DNA of 64,000 nucleotides from Streptomyces griseocarneus (GTDB lineage: Bacteria > Actinomycetota > Actinomycetes > Streptomycetales > Streptomycetaceae), in NCBI RefSeq assembly GCF_014655595.1, contig NZ_BNBL01000009.1, forward strand, positions 124,001 through 188,000, given 5' to 3'. Made by a program: the position numbers and the translations under genes. This document shows, in pieces, positions 15,656 to 23,572 of this stretch (positions are counted from its first letter, which is position 1; the number at the start of each line of letters is the position of its first letter). The notes beneath the pieces are model-generated. The model did not search any database. It worked only from the letters and a program-made list of their open reading frames with translations, and had not been told where the DNA came from.

Positions 15656-16459
15656 ATGACCCAAGAATACGAGCCCGAGGCCACCCGCCGTGAGACCGGC
15701 GAGACGGAGAGCAGCCGGGCCAGCCGCGGCTGGTGGGACCGCAACGCGGACGAGTACCAGCGCGAACACGGCGGCTTCCTCGGCGACGACCGCTTCGTCT
15801 GGGGACCCGAGGGCCTGGACGAGGCGGAGGCCGCCCTGCTCGGCCCCGCGAGCGGCCTGAAGGGCCTGCGCGTCCTGGAGATCGGCGCCGGCGCCGCCCA
15901 GTGCTCCCGCTGGCTGGCCGCCCGGGGCGCCCGCCCGGTGGCCCTGGACCTCTCCCACCGCCAGCTGCAGCACGCGCTGCGCATCGGCGTCGGCTTCCCG
16001 CTGGTGGAGGCCGACGCCGGGGCACTGCCCTTCGCGGACGGCTCCTTCGACATGGCGTGCTCGGCCTACGGAGCGGTGCCGTTCGTCGCCGATCCGGTCC
16101 GCGTGATGCGCGAGGTGCACCGGGTGCTGCGGCCCGGCGGCCGCTGGGTCTTCTCCGTCACCCACCCCATCCGCTGGGCCTTCCCGGACGAGCCCGGCCC
16201 GGAGGGCCTGTCGGTGGCCGCCTCCTACTTCGACCGCACCCCTTATGTGGAGCAGGACGACGAGGGCCGGGCCGTCTACGTCGAGCACCACCGCACGCTC
16301 GGCGACCGGGTGCGCGACGTGGTGGCGGGCGGATTCCGCCTGGTCGACCTGGTCGAGCCCGAGTGGCCGGCCTGGAACCACCAGGAGTGGGGCGGCTGGT
16401 CCCCCCTGCGCGGCAACCTCATCCCGGGCACGGCGATCTTCGTCTGCGAGCGGGACTGA
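15656..16459 (+). CDS. Class I SAM-dependent methyltransferase
   Basis: This 267-residue soluble protein has the Rossmann methyltransferase fold. Motif I is VLEIGAGAAQ (73-82), the acidic end of strand 2 is PVALDLS, the post-II sequence is ADAGALPFADGSFD, and motif III is the sequence HRVLRPGGRWVFSV. The C-terminal half carries WNHQEWGGWSPLRGNLIPGTAIF, which is characteristic of a conserved actinobacterial subgroup. The methyl acceptor is unknown. The ATG at 15656 is the first start consistent with the fold. The open frame extends upstream but is not protein-like. hrpB follows 61 nt downstream, with a hairpin between. Confidence 0.9.
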   Translation: MTQEYEPEATRRETGETESSRASRGWWDRNADEYQREHGGFLGDDRFVWGPEGLDEAEAALLGPASGLKGLRVLEIGAGAAQCSRWLAARGARPVALDLSHRQLQHALRIGVGFPLVEADAGALPFADGSFDMACSAYGAVPFVADPVRVMREVHRVLRPGGRWVFSVTHPIRWAFPDEPGPEGLSVAASYFDRTPYVEQDDEGRAVYVEHHRTLGDRVRDVVAGGFRLVDLVEPEWPAWNHQEWGGWSPLRGNLIPGTAIFVCERD

Positions 16460-16470
16460 CGCACCGGGCC

Positions 16471-16496
16471 GGGCCCGGCCCCGCCGGGGCGGGCCC
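16471..16496 (+). terminator. Hairpin between methyltransferase and hrpB genes
   Basis: GGGCCCG and CCCC pair with GGGG and CGGGCCC around a 3-nt loop, with one bulged G. It is an 11-bp GC-only stem that could stop or thin transcription into hrpB. Confidence 0.5.
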
Positions 16497-16520
16497 CGCG
16501 CCCTCGGCGAGACTGGGTGC

Positions 16521-19124
16521 GTGACCCGCACCGACGCCCCCGCGACCCGCACCGACGCCCTGCACCGGCTGCCCGTACGAGCGGCCCTGCCCGACCTCGC
16601 CCGGGCCCTCGACGACCACGGCGCGGCCGTCCTGTGCGCCCCGCCCGGCACCGGCAAGACCACCCTGGTGCCGCTGGTCCTGGCCGGACTGGCGGCCGCC
16701 GGGCAGGACACCGCTCCTTCCGCCCCGGTGCGCCGCGTCGTGGTCGCGGAGCCGCGCCGGATCGCCGCGCGCGCCGCCGCCCGCCGCATGGCCTGGCTGC
16801 TGGGCGAGGAGGTCGGCGGCCGGGTGGGCTTCACCGTCCGCGGCGAGCGGCGTGCCGGACCCGCCACCGTGGTCGAGGTCGTCACCACCGGCGTGCTGCT
16901 GCAGCGCCTGCAGCGCGATCCCGAGCTCGCCGGGATCGACACGGTCGTCCTCGACGAGTGCCACGAGCGCCATCTGGACGCCGACACCGCCGCCGCCTTC
17001 CTGCTGGACGTGCGCGCGGCCCTGCGCCCGGAGCTGCGGCTGGTCGCGGCGTCCGCCACGACGGACGCCGAGGGCTGGGCCCGCCTGCTGGGCGACGCGC
17101 CCGTCGTCGAGGCCCGGGGCGTCTCGCACCCGGTGGAGGTGGTCTGGGCCCCGCCGCGCCGCCCGGTGCGGCCGCCGCACGGGATGCGCGTGGACCCCGC
17201 CCTGCTCGAGCACGTCGCCGCCGTCGTCCGCCGGGCGCTGGACGAGCGCGAGGGCGACGTCCTGTGCTTCCTGCCCGGCGTGGGCGAGATCGGGCGTGTC
17301 GCGGGTCTGCTGGGCGGGGCGGGGGCGCCGGGCGGCGCGGAGGTGCTGCAGGTGCACGGCAGGGCGCCGGCCGCCGTGCAGGACGCGGTGCTGGCGGGCG
17401 GCTCGGGGACGCGGCGGGTGGTGCTGGCGACGTCGGTGGCGGAGTCGAGCCTGACCGTGCCGGGGGTGCGGGTCGTGGTGGACGCGGGTCTGGCGCGGGA
17501 GCCGCGGACGGACCACGCCCGGGGCCTGAGCGCGCTGACGACCGTACGGGCGTCCCGCGCCTCGGCCCGGCAGCGGGCCGGCCGCGCCGGGCGCGAGGCG
17601 CCGGGGACGGTGTACCGGTGCTGGGCGGAGGCGGACGAGACGCGGCTGCCGGCGTTCCCGGCCGCGGAGATCACGGTCGCGGACCTGACGGCGTTCGCCC
17701 TGCAGGCCGCCTGCTGGGGCGACCCGCTCGCGTCCACCCTCGTGCTCCTCGACGCGCCGCCGGCCGGCGCGCTCGGCGCCGCGCGCGCCGTTCTGACGGC
17801 CACGGGTGCCGTCGACGCCGAGGGGCGCCCCACCGACCGGGGCCGCCGGATGGCGCGGCTGGGGGTGCACCCGCGTCTGGCGCGCGCCCTTCTGGACGGC
17901 GCGCGGGAGGTGGGCGCGCGCCGCGCGGCGGAGATCGTGGCGCTGCTGAGCGAGGAACCGCCCCGCGAGTACGGCGACGACCTGGCGGCCGCCTGGCGCT
18001 CCGCCCGCCGCGGCGGTGACGCCTACGGCGCCCGGTGGCGGGCGGAGGCGCGCCGGCTCGAGGGCTCGCTGCGGGCCGTCACCGACGAGGCCGCGGCCCC
18101 CCGGACGCGTACGGACGACACGCCGGCGGCCGGAGGGCTCACCGACGACGCGGCGGCGGGCCTGGTCGCGGCCCTGGCCTTCCCCGAGCGGGTGGCGCGG
18201 GCGCGCGGCGAGAGTGCGTATCTGATGGTGTCGGGAACGGGCGCCGAGCTGGGCGACGGCTCGCGGCTGCGCAGCGCGCCCTGGCTCGCGGTGGCCGTGG
18301 CCGACCGGCCGGTCTCGGCCGCCTCCGCCCGGGTGCGCCTGGGCGCCGTGATCGACGAGGACACGGCGAGGGCGGCAGCCGGGGCGCTGTTCGCCGAGGG
18401 CGAGGAGGTGGCGTGGTCGGCCGGGCGGCGCGACGTGGTGGCCCGGCGCGTGGCGCGGCTGGGCGCCGTGGAACTGGCCTCGAGCCCGCTGCCCGCGCCG
18501 GATCCCCGGCTCGTACGGGCCGCGCTGCTCGAGGGCCTGCGGGCCGAGGGGGTGGGGCTGCTGCGCTGGGGCGCGGAGGCGGCCGCCCTGCGGCAGCGGC
18601 TGGCGTTCCTCCACCGTGAGCTGGGCGAACCCTGGCCGGACGTCTCGGAGGCCGCGCTGCTGGAGCGGGCCGACGAGTGGCTGGGGACGGAGCTGGACCG
18701 GGCGCGACGGCGCGCGGACCTCGAGCGGGTGGACGCGGGCGCGGCACTGCGGAGCCTGCTGCCGTGGGCGACCGGGGAGGCGGCGCGCCTGGACGAGCTG
18801 GCGCCGGAGCGCCTCGAGGTGCCCAGCGGCTCGCGGATCCGGGTGGACTACGGGGGTGATCAGCCCGTGCTGGCGGTCAAGCTGCAGGAGCTCTTCGGGC
18901 TGGAGAACACGCCGCGGGTGGCGGGCGGGCGCGTGCCCGTCCTGGTCCACCTGCTGTCGCCGACCGGGCGGCCCGCCGCCGTCACGGCCGACCTGGCGTC
19001 GTTCTGGAAGGACGGATACCGGGCGGTACGGGCCGAGCTGCGCGGCCGATACCCCCGGCATCCGTGGCCCGAGGACCCTTCCACGGCCACGGCGACGCGC
19101 CGCACCACCGCGCGCCGCCCTTGA
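16521..19124 (+). CDS. hrpB: ATP-dependent helicase HrpB (DExH family)
   Basis: This 867-residue superfamily-2 helicase shows the standard order: Walker A APPGTGKTT (40-48), the DECH box VVLDECHERH (142-150), SAT-type motif III (AASATTD), motif VI QRAGRAGREAPG, then the HA2/ratchet region and the HrpB C-terminal domain. That domain ends with RYPRHPWPEDP, a hallmark of HrpB. It is a cytoplasmic RNA/DNA helicase of unclear role, close to eukaryotic DEAH-box proteins and distinct from HrpA. The GTG at 16521 begins directly before the conserved N-terminus. The length is slightly above average because of an Ala/Gly-rich insert near residue 530-545. Confidence 0.96.
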   Translation: MTRTDAPATRTDALHRLPVRAALPDLARALDDHGAAVLCAPPGTGKTTLVPLVLAGLAAAGQDTAPSAPVRRVVVAEPRRIAARAAARRMAWLLGEEVGGRVGFTVRGERRAGPATVVEVVTTGVLLQRLQRDPELAGIDTVVLDECHERHLDADTAAAFLLDVRAALRPELRLVAASATTDAEGWARLLGDAPVVEARGVSHPVEVVWAPPRRPVRPPHGMRVDPALLEHVAAVVRRALDEREGDVLCFLPGVGEIGRVAGLLGGAGAPGGAEVLQVHGRAPAAVQDAVLAGGSGTRRVVLATSVAESSLTVPGVRVVVDAGLAREPRTDHARGLSALTTVRASRASARQRAGRAGREAPGTVYRCWAEADETRLPAFPAAEITVADLTAFALQAACWGDPLASTLVLLDAPPAGALGAARAVLTATGAVDAEGRPTDRGRRMARLGVHPRLARALLDGAREVGARRAAEIVALLSEEPPREYGDDLAAAWRSARRGGDAYGARWRAEARRLEGSLRAVTDEAAAPRTRTDDTPAAGGLTDDAAAGLVAALAFPERVARARGESAYLMVSGTGAELGDGSRLRSAPWLAVAVADRPVSAASARVRLGAVIDEDTARAAAGALFAEGEEVAWSAGRRDVVARRVARLGAVELASSPLPAPDPRLVRAALLEGLRAEGVGLLRWGAEAAALRQRLAFLHRELGEPWPDVSEAALLERADEWLGTELDRARRRADLERVDAGAALRSLLPWATGEAARLDELAPERLEVPSGSRIRVDYGGDQPVLAVKLQELFGLENTPRVAGGRVPVLVHLLSPTGRPAAVTADLASFWKDGYRAVRAELRGRYPRHPWPEDPSTATATRRTTARRP

Positions 19125-19154
19125 GCAACCGCCGCCCGGCCGTCGCCGGGGCGG

Positions 19155-19346
19155 TCAGGGGAGGTACCGCTCGACTGCCGCCGCCCCCTCTTCCTCGATG
19201 AGGCGCTTGGCCTGCTCCACGCGTTCGGGTGTCACGTCCCGGCCGGAGGCCATGACCAGGTCCTCGGGGTCGAAGGGCCGCTCGCCGCCGGTGTAGAGCC
19301 GGCGCGGGCGGGACGTGGTGGACGTGTCCTCGGGACTCTCCTTCAC
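19155..19346 (-). CDS. Small conserved hypothetical protein (63 residues)
   Basis: This short soluble protein starts with a Ser/Thr-rich stretch, then RRLYTGGERPFDPEDLVMA, then a helix pair ERVEQAKRLIEEEGAAAVERYLP. The GTG at 19346 has AGGAGG 7 nt upstream and overlaps the stop of the DUF3068 gene as GTGA, so the frame and start are well supported. It is probably translationally coupled to DUF3068. Function is unknown. Confidence 0.75.
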   Translation of the reverse strand: MKESPEDTSTTSRPRRLYTGGERPFDPEDLVMASGRDVTPERVEQAKRLIEEEGAAAVERYLP

Positions 19347-20365
19347 GGCGAGCCTCCTCTGCTCAGCGCCCCCTCGCCGGGGGTCGGCCGTTCGGGTTTC
19401 CCTCCATCGTGTGCCACTTCTGTTGCGGGCGCACGCCGATCTCGGGCCTCGAGGACGAGCGCCGCGGCGAGCAGCGCGAGGCCGAGGGCGAGCAGGCCCA
19501 GGGGGAGGTGGCGGGTGAGAAGGAGGACGAGCTGCCGCTGGCCCTTGACCGTGGCGACGGTGTGGGCGACGTAGTCGGGGCGGATCTTCACGTGCCCGGC
19601 GAAGGCGGTGATGGGCTTCTTCTCCGGGTGGCCGGTCCAGCGCATCTCCTCGCGGTGGATCTCCTCGCCGTTGACGGGGGCGCCGGTGACGGGGTCGACC
19701 CAGAACATGCGCCGGGTGGTGTACCAGCGCTCGAGCCCGAGCTGCCGGACGGTGTCGGGGGTGATACCGAGCGGCAGCTGCCTGGGGAGCGGCACCTCGG
19801 TCCACGGGATCGTCTGTTCGAAGTAGTAGACGTCCAGGCCGCGGAAGGTGCGGGTGCCCTTGTAGTGGATGGGGGCGGAGGTGCGGGTCATCATGCCGAA
19901 GTAGCGGTAGTCGCGCTTCTCGACGAGGAAGGGCCACTTGAACTCGATGCCGTCGCGGCGCACGGGGGTGTCGTCGACGTGTTCGCCGCCCGCGTGGACG
20001 GGCTGCTGGCTGTGGGCGTCGAAGACGTAGCGCTCGGGGATGCGGGAGACCATCGCGCCGTCGGGTCCGGCGGCGTGGGTGAGGGTGTCCCAGACGACGA
20101 CGTCCCGGCCGGTGGCGGCCTTGACGCGGCGGGCCTGTTCGACGTTGCCCTTGACGGTCTGGACCATGGTGACCTTGGGGACCCGACGGGGCTCGAGCGT
20201 GGCGTAGTCGATGAGGGTGGCGTCCTTCGCCTCCAGGACGACCGCCTGGTAGTGGCCGGCCGGGACCTTGGCCAGGCGGGGGAAGGCGTACCAGCGCAGC
20301 AGGGGTGACAGGGCCGTGCAGAACACGGCGAGGGCCAGCAGGACCAGGCTCGCTCGGCGGCGCAC
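19343..20365 (-). CDS. DUF3068 (PorA-type) membrane-anchored protein
   Basis: This 340-residue protein has one membrane segment at residues 6-22 and another at about 285-308, with a large extracytoplasmic domain between. The domain holds DUF3068 signatures such as RNA-free beta strands around KVTMVQTVKGNVEQARRV, VVWDTLTHA, FKWPFLVEKRDYRYF and WYTTRRMFWVDPVTGAPV. Pfam links the family with the PorA porin name in corynebacteria, but streptomycetes lack a mycolate outer membrane, so a porin role is doubtful here. The GTG at 20365 has a GGGGGG ribosome site. It is preceded by a tiny secreted-type peptide gene and followed by a coupled 63-residue gene. Confidence 0.88.
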   Translation of the reverse strand: MRRRASLVLLALAVFCTALSPLLRWYAFPRLAKVPAGHYQAVVLEAKDATLIDYATLEPRRVPKVTMVQTVKGNVEQARRVKAATGRDVVVWDTLTHAAGPDGAMVSRIPERYVFDAHSQQPVHAGGEHVDDTPVRRDGIEFKWPFLVEKRDYRYFGMMTRTSAPIHYKGTRTFRGLDVYYFEQTIPWTEVPLPRQLPLGITPDTVRQLGLERWYTTRRMFWVDPVTGAPVNGEEIHREEMRWTGHPEKKPITAFAGHVKIRPDYVAHTVATVKGQRQLVLLLTRHLPLGLLALGLALLAAALVLEARDRRAPATEVAHDGGKPERPTPGEGALSRGGSP

Positions 20366-20379
20366 GGCGGTCCCCCCTT

Positions 20380-20514
20380 TTAAGGGTGCGCGGGCGGGGA
20401 GGACAGCAGGGGCTCGGGGGAGGTCTCGCCGCCGGGCGGCCCGAGGGCGGTGACGGCGAGGACGAGGGCGAGGGCGGCGGCCAGTCCGGCGGCCGCGGCG
20501 GCCAGTGCGCGCAT
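20380..20514 (-). CDS. Small membrane or secreted peptide (44 residues)
   Basis: This peptide consists of MRALAAAAAGLAAALALVL-type hydrophobic sequence followed by a Gly/Pro/Glu/Ser-rich tail. The ATG at 20514 has GGGAGG 7 nt upstream, which is a strong ribosome site. The stop is 15 nt before the DUF3068 start. It could be a single-span small protein or a processed signal-peptide product. No homologue is recognised. The good ribosome site and the operon position are the only support. Confidence 0.55.
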   Translation of the reverse strand: MRALAAAAAGLAAALALVLAVTALGPPGGETSPEPLLSSPPAHP

Positions 20515-20651
20515 GCGAAGCCTCCCGGCGGGATTCCCCGGACCTGACGAGGCGTCAGGAATGGGCACGGTAGCAACGCGCGCCGCGGATGAGAACCACG
20601 CGCGCGAGAACCCCCACGGCCCCCACGCCCACGGCCGCCCCGGGAACGCGC

Positions 20652-20685
20652 ACGGCCCCTCCTCCCGCGGGGAAAGAGGGGCCGT
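20652..20685 (-). terminator. polA terminator hairpin
   Basis: ACGGCCCCTC (20652-20661) pairs with GAGGGGCCGT (20676-20685), 17 nt after the polA stop. The 14-nt loop can form an inner CCCGCGGG pairing. Confidence 0.75.
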
Positions 20686-20702
20686 ACATCACAGGGGCGC
20701 GA

Positions 20703-23438
20703 TCAGTGCGCCGCGGACTCCCAGTCCGCGCCGACACCCACCGACACGTCCAGCGGCGCCCGCAGCTCGACGGCACCGGCCATCTCCCGGCGGACCAGCT
20801 CCTCCACCCGCTCCCGCTCCCCCGGCGCGATCTCGAGCACGATTTCGTCGTGCACCTGCAGCAGCATCCGGGAGCTGAGCCGCTCGCTCTCCAGCGCCAC
20901 GGCCACCCGCAGCATCGCGATCTTGACGATGTCGGCGGCCGTGCCCTGGATCGGGGCGTTGAGCGCCATCCGCTCGGCCATCTCACGACGCTGGCGGTTG
21001 TCGCTGTTGAGGTCCGGCAGATAGCGGCGGCGGCCCAGCATCGTCTCGGTGTAGCCCGTGGCCCGGGCTTCCTCCACGACGCGCTGCAGATAGTCGCGCA
21101 CCCCGCCGAACCGCTCGAAGAACGTGTCCATCAGACGACGGGCCTCGTCGGGCGCGATGTTCAGCTGCTGCGAGAGGCCGAACGCCGACAGGCCGTAGGC
21201 CAGGCCGTACGACATCGCCTTGATCTTGCGGCGCATCTCGGGGTCGACGTCGCTCTTGGCGACGCCGAACACCTGGGAGGCGACGGTGGTGTGCAGGTCC
21301 TCCCCCGAGAGGAACGCCTCGATCAGGCCCTCGTCCTCGGACAGGTGGGCCATCACGCGCAGCTCGATCTGGCTGTAGTCGGCCGTCATCAGCGACTCGA
21401 AGCCCTCGCCGACCACGAAGCCGCGGCGGATCGCCCGGCCCTCGTCCGTGCGCACCGGGATGTTCTGCAGGTTGGGGTCCGTGGAGGACAGCCGGCCCGT
21501 CGCCGCCACCGTCTGGTTGAAGGTGGTGTGAATACGGCCGTCGGGCGCGATCGCCTTGATCAGCCCCTCGACCGTGGAGCGCAGCTTGGACTGCTCACGG
21601 TGACGCAGCATGATCACCGGGAGCTCGTTCTCCGTCTGGGCCGCGAGCCAGGCCAGGGCGTCGGCGTCCGTGGTGTACCCGGTCTTGGTCTTCTTCGTCT
21701 TCGGCAGGCCCAGCTCCCCGAAGAGCACCTCCTGCAGCTGCTTGGGCGAGCCCAGGTTGAACTCCCGGCCCGCCGCCGCGTGCGCCTCCGCCACCGCCTG
21801 CTGCACCGCGGCCGCGAACTGCTGCTCCATCCGCTCCAGCCAGCCCCGGTCCGCGGCGATGCCCGACCGCTCCAGGTCCGACAGCACCGCGCTGGTCGGC
21901 AGCTCCACGTCCGTGAGCAGATCCGCCGCGCCCACCTCCTTGACCCGGCCCGCGAACGCGTCCCCCAGGTCCAGGACCGTACGGGCCCGGCCCATCAGGG
22001 CGTCCGCCTCGGCCTGCTCGTCGGCGCCGAAGGCCAGCTGCCCGTCACCGGCCGCGGCCGTGGCCAGCTCACGGCCCAGGTACTCCACCGACAACGCGTC
22101 CAGGGCGAAGGACCGGCGGCCCGGCTTGACCAGATAGGCGGCCAGCGCGGTGTCCATCACCACGCCCTCGACCACCCAGCCGTGATCGGCGAAGACCCGC
22201 ATCACGGCCTTCGCGTCATGCATCACCTTCGGCCGCGCCCCGTCCGCGATCCACGCGGCGAACGCCCGCTCGTCGGCCTCGTCCAGCTCCGCCGGGTCGA
22301 ACCAGGCCGCCGGGCCCTCGCCCGTGGCCAGAGCCACCTCCTCGACCCGGCCCGCACCGCGCGACCAGGTGTCGGTGACGGCCACGCCCAGCGGGCCCGC
22401 GCCGTGCTCGGCCAGCCACGGCGCCAGCTCTCCCGTGCCCAGCACGGTCCCGTCCACCTCGGCGCCCGCCTCCACGGCCGGCTCCTCGGCGGACTCCCCG
22501 CCCGGGTCGGCGGCCAGCAGACGGTCCCGCAGGCCCTGGTTGCGGATCTCCAGCCGCTCCAGGAACGACACCAGCGCCAGCCGGTCGTACGCCTGGCGCT
22601 CCAGGTCGTCCGGGTGCGTGGACAGCTTCACGTCCCGCACCATCTCCGTCAGCCGGCGGTTGAGCTTGACCGCCTCCAGGTGATCCCGCAGATTCTGCCC
22701 CGCCTTGCCCTTGACCTCCTCGACGCGCTCCACCAGCTCCGCGAACGAACCGAACTGGTTGATCCACTTCGCGGCCGTCTTCTCGCCCACGCCCGGGATG
22801 CCCGGCAGGTTGTCCGACGGGTCGCCGCGCAGCGCCGCGAAGTCCGGATACTGCTGCGGCGACAGGCCGTACTTCTCCACGACCTTCTCCGGCGTGAAAC
22901 GCGTCAGCTCCGAGACGCCCTTCGTCGGATACAGCACCGTCACCGCATCGGTGATCAGCTGGAACGCGTCCCGGTCGCCGGTGACGATCGAGACCTCGAA
23001 GCCCTCCGCCTCCGCCTCCGTGGCCAGCGTGGCGATCACGTCGTCGGCCTCGAAGCCGTCCACGGCGAAGCGCCGCACGCTCATCGCGTCCAGCAGCTCG
23101 CCGATCAGCGTCACCTGCCCCTTGAACTCGTCCGGGGTCGCCGAACGCGTCGCCTTGTAGTCCGGGAACTCCTCCGAGCGCCACGTCTTGCGCGAGACGT
23201 CGAACGCCACCGCGAAGTGCGTGGGCCGCTCGTCACGCAGCGTATTGGCCAGCATCGACGCGAAGCCGTACACCGCGTTCGTCGTCGTGCCGGACGAGGT
23301 CGTGAAGTTCTCCGCGGGCAGCGCGAAGAACGCCCGGTACGCCATGGAGTGCCCGTCCATCAACAGCAGACGGGGGCGGCCTCCCTCCACTGCCTCGGTG
23401 CCGGTCGTCTCGTTCGTCTTCGATGCCTTTGCTGCCAC
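20703..23438 (-). CDS. polA: DNA polymerase I
   Basis: This 911-residue protein fills gaps and removes RNA primers. The N-terminal 5'-nuclease domain (about 22-300) starts LLLMDGHSMAYRAFFALP and includes the helix-hairpin-helix GIPGVGEKTA. The middle domain (about 330-500) is a degenerate 3'-5' exonuclease: the expected first Asp-x-Glu motif is replaced by GVAVTDTW, so proofreading is probably absent, as in Taq and mycobacterial Pol I. The polymerase domain has motif A DYSQIELRVMAHLSED, motif B RRKIKAMSYGLAYGLS and motif C QVHDEIVLEI. The GTG at 23438 gives the short Lys/Thr-rich lead before the nuclease domain. The gene is divergent from the oxidoreductase gene across 134 bp. Confidence 0.97.
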   Translation of the reverse strand: MAAKASKTNETTGTEAVEGGRPRLLLMDGHSMAYRAFFALPAENFTTSSGTTTNAVYGFASMLANTLRDERPTHFAVAFDVSRKTWRSEEFPDYKATRSATPDEFKGQVTLIGELLDAMSVRRFAVDGFEADDVIATLATEAEAEGFEVSIVTGDRDAFQLITDAVTVLYPTKGVSELTRFTPEKVVEKYGLSPQQYPDFAALRGDPSDNLPGIPGVGEKTAAKWINQFGSFAELVERVEEVKGKAGQNLRDHLEAVKLNRRLTEMVRDVKLSTHPDDLERQAYDRLALVSFLERLEIRNQGLRDRLLAADPGGESAEEPAVEAGAEVDGTVLGTGELAPWLAEHGAGPLGVAVTDTWSRGAGRVEEVALATGEGPAAWFDPAELDEADERAFAAWIADGARPKVMHDAKAVMRVFADHGWVVEGVVMDTALAAYLVKPGRRSFALDALSVEYLGRELATAAAGDGQLAFGADEQAEADALMGRARTVLDLGDAFAGRVKEVGAADLLTDVELPTSAVLSDLERSGIAADRGWLERMEQQFAAAVQQAVAEAHAAAGREFNLGSPKQLQEVLFGELGLPKTKKTKTGYTTDADALAWLAAQTENELPVIMLRHREQSKLRSTVEGLIKAIAPDGRIHTTFNQTVAATGRLSSTDPNLQNIPVRTDEGRAIRRGFVVGEGFESLMTADYSQIELRVMAHLSEDEGLIEAFLSGEDLHTTVASQVFGVAKSDVDPEMRRKIKAMSYGLAYGLSAFGLSQQLNIAPDEARRLMDTFFERFGGVRDYLQRVVEEARATGYTETMLGRRRYLPDLNSDNRQRREMAERMALNAPIQGTAADIVKIAMLRVAVALESERLSSRMLLQVHDEIVLEIAPGERERVEELVRREMAGAVELRAPLDVSVGVGADWESAAH

Positions 23439-23572
23439 GCCCCCGATCCTGCCACGGACCACTGACAATCCCGGCCACACCGCCCTCGCCCCCACGCCCT
23501 CCGCACCCCGTGCAAGGATCGGCACCGTACGCGCGCCCGCGCGCACCACCGACCCGCTCAAGGGGGAGCGAG

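Noticed and set aside
15656..19124. Methyltransferase and hrpB as one restriction- or defence-type system
   Set aside because: HrpB is a common chromosomal helicase, the methyltransferase lacks DNA-methylase motifs, and a hairpin separates the genes.
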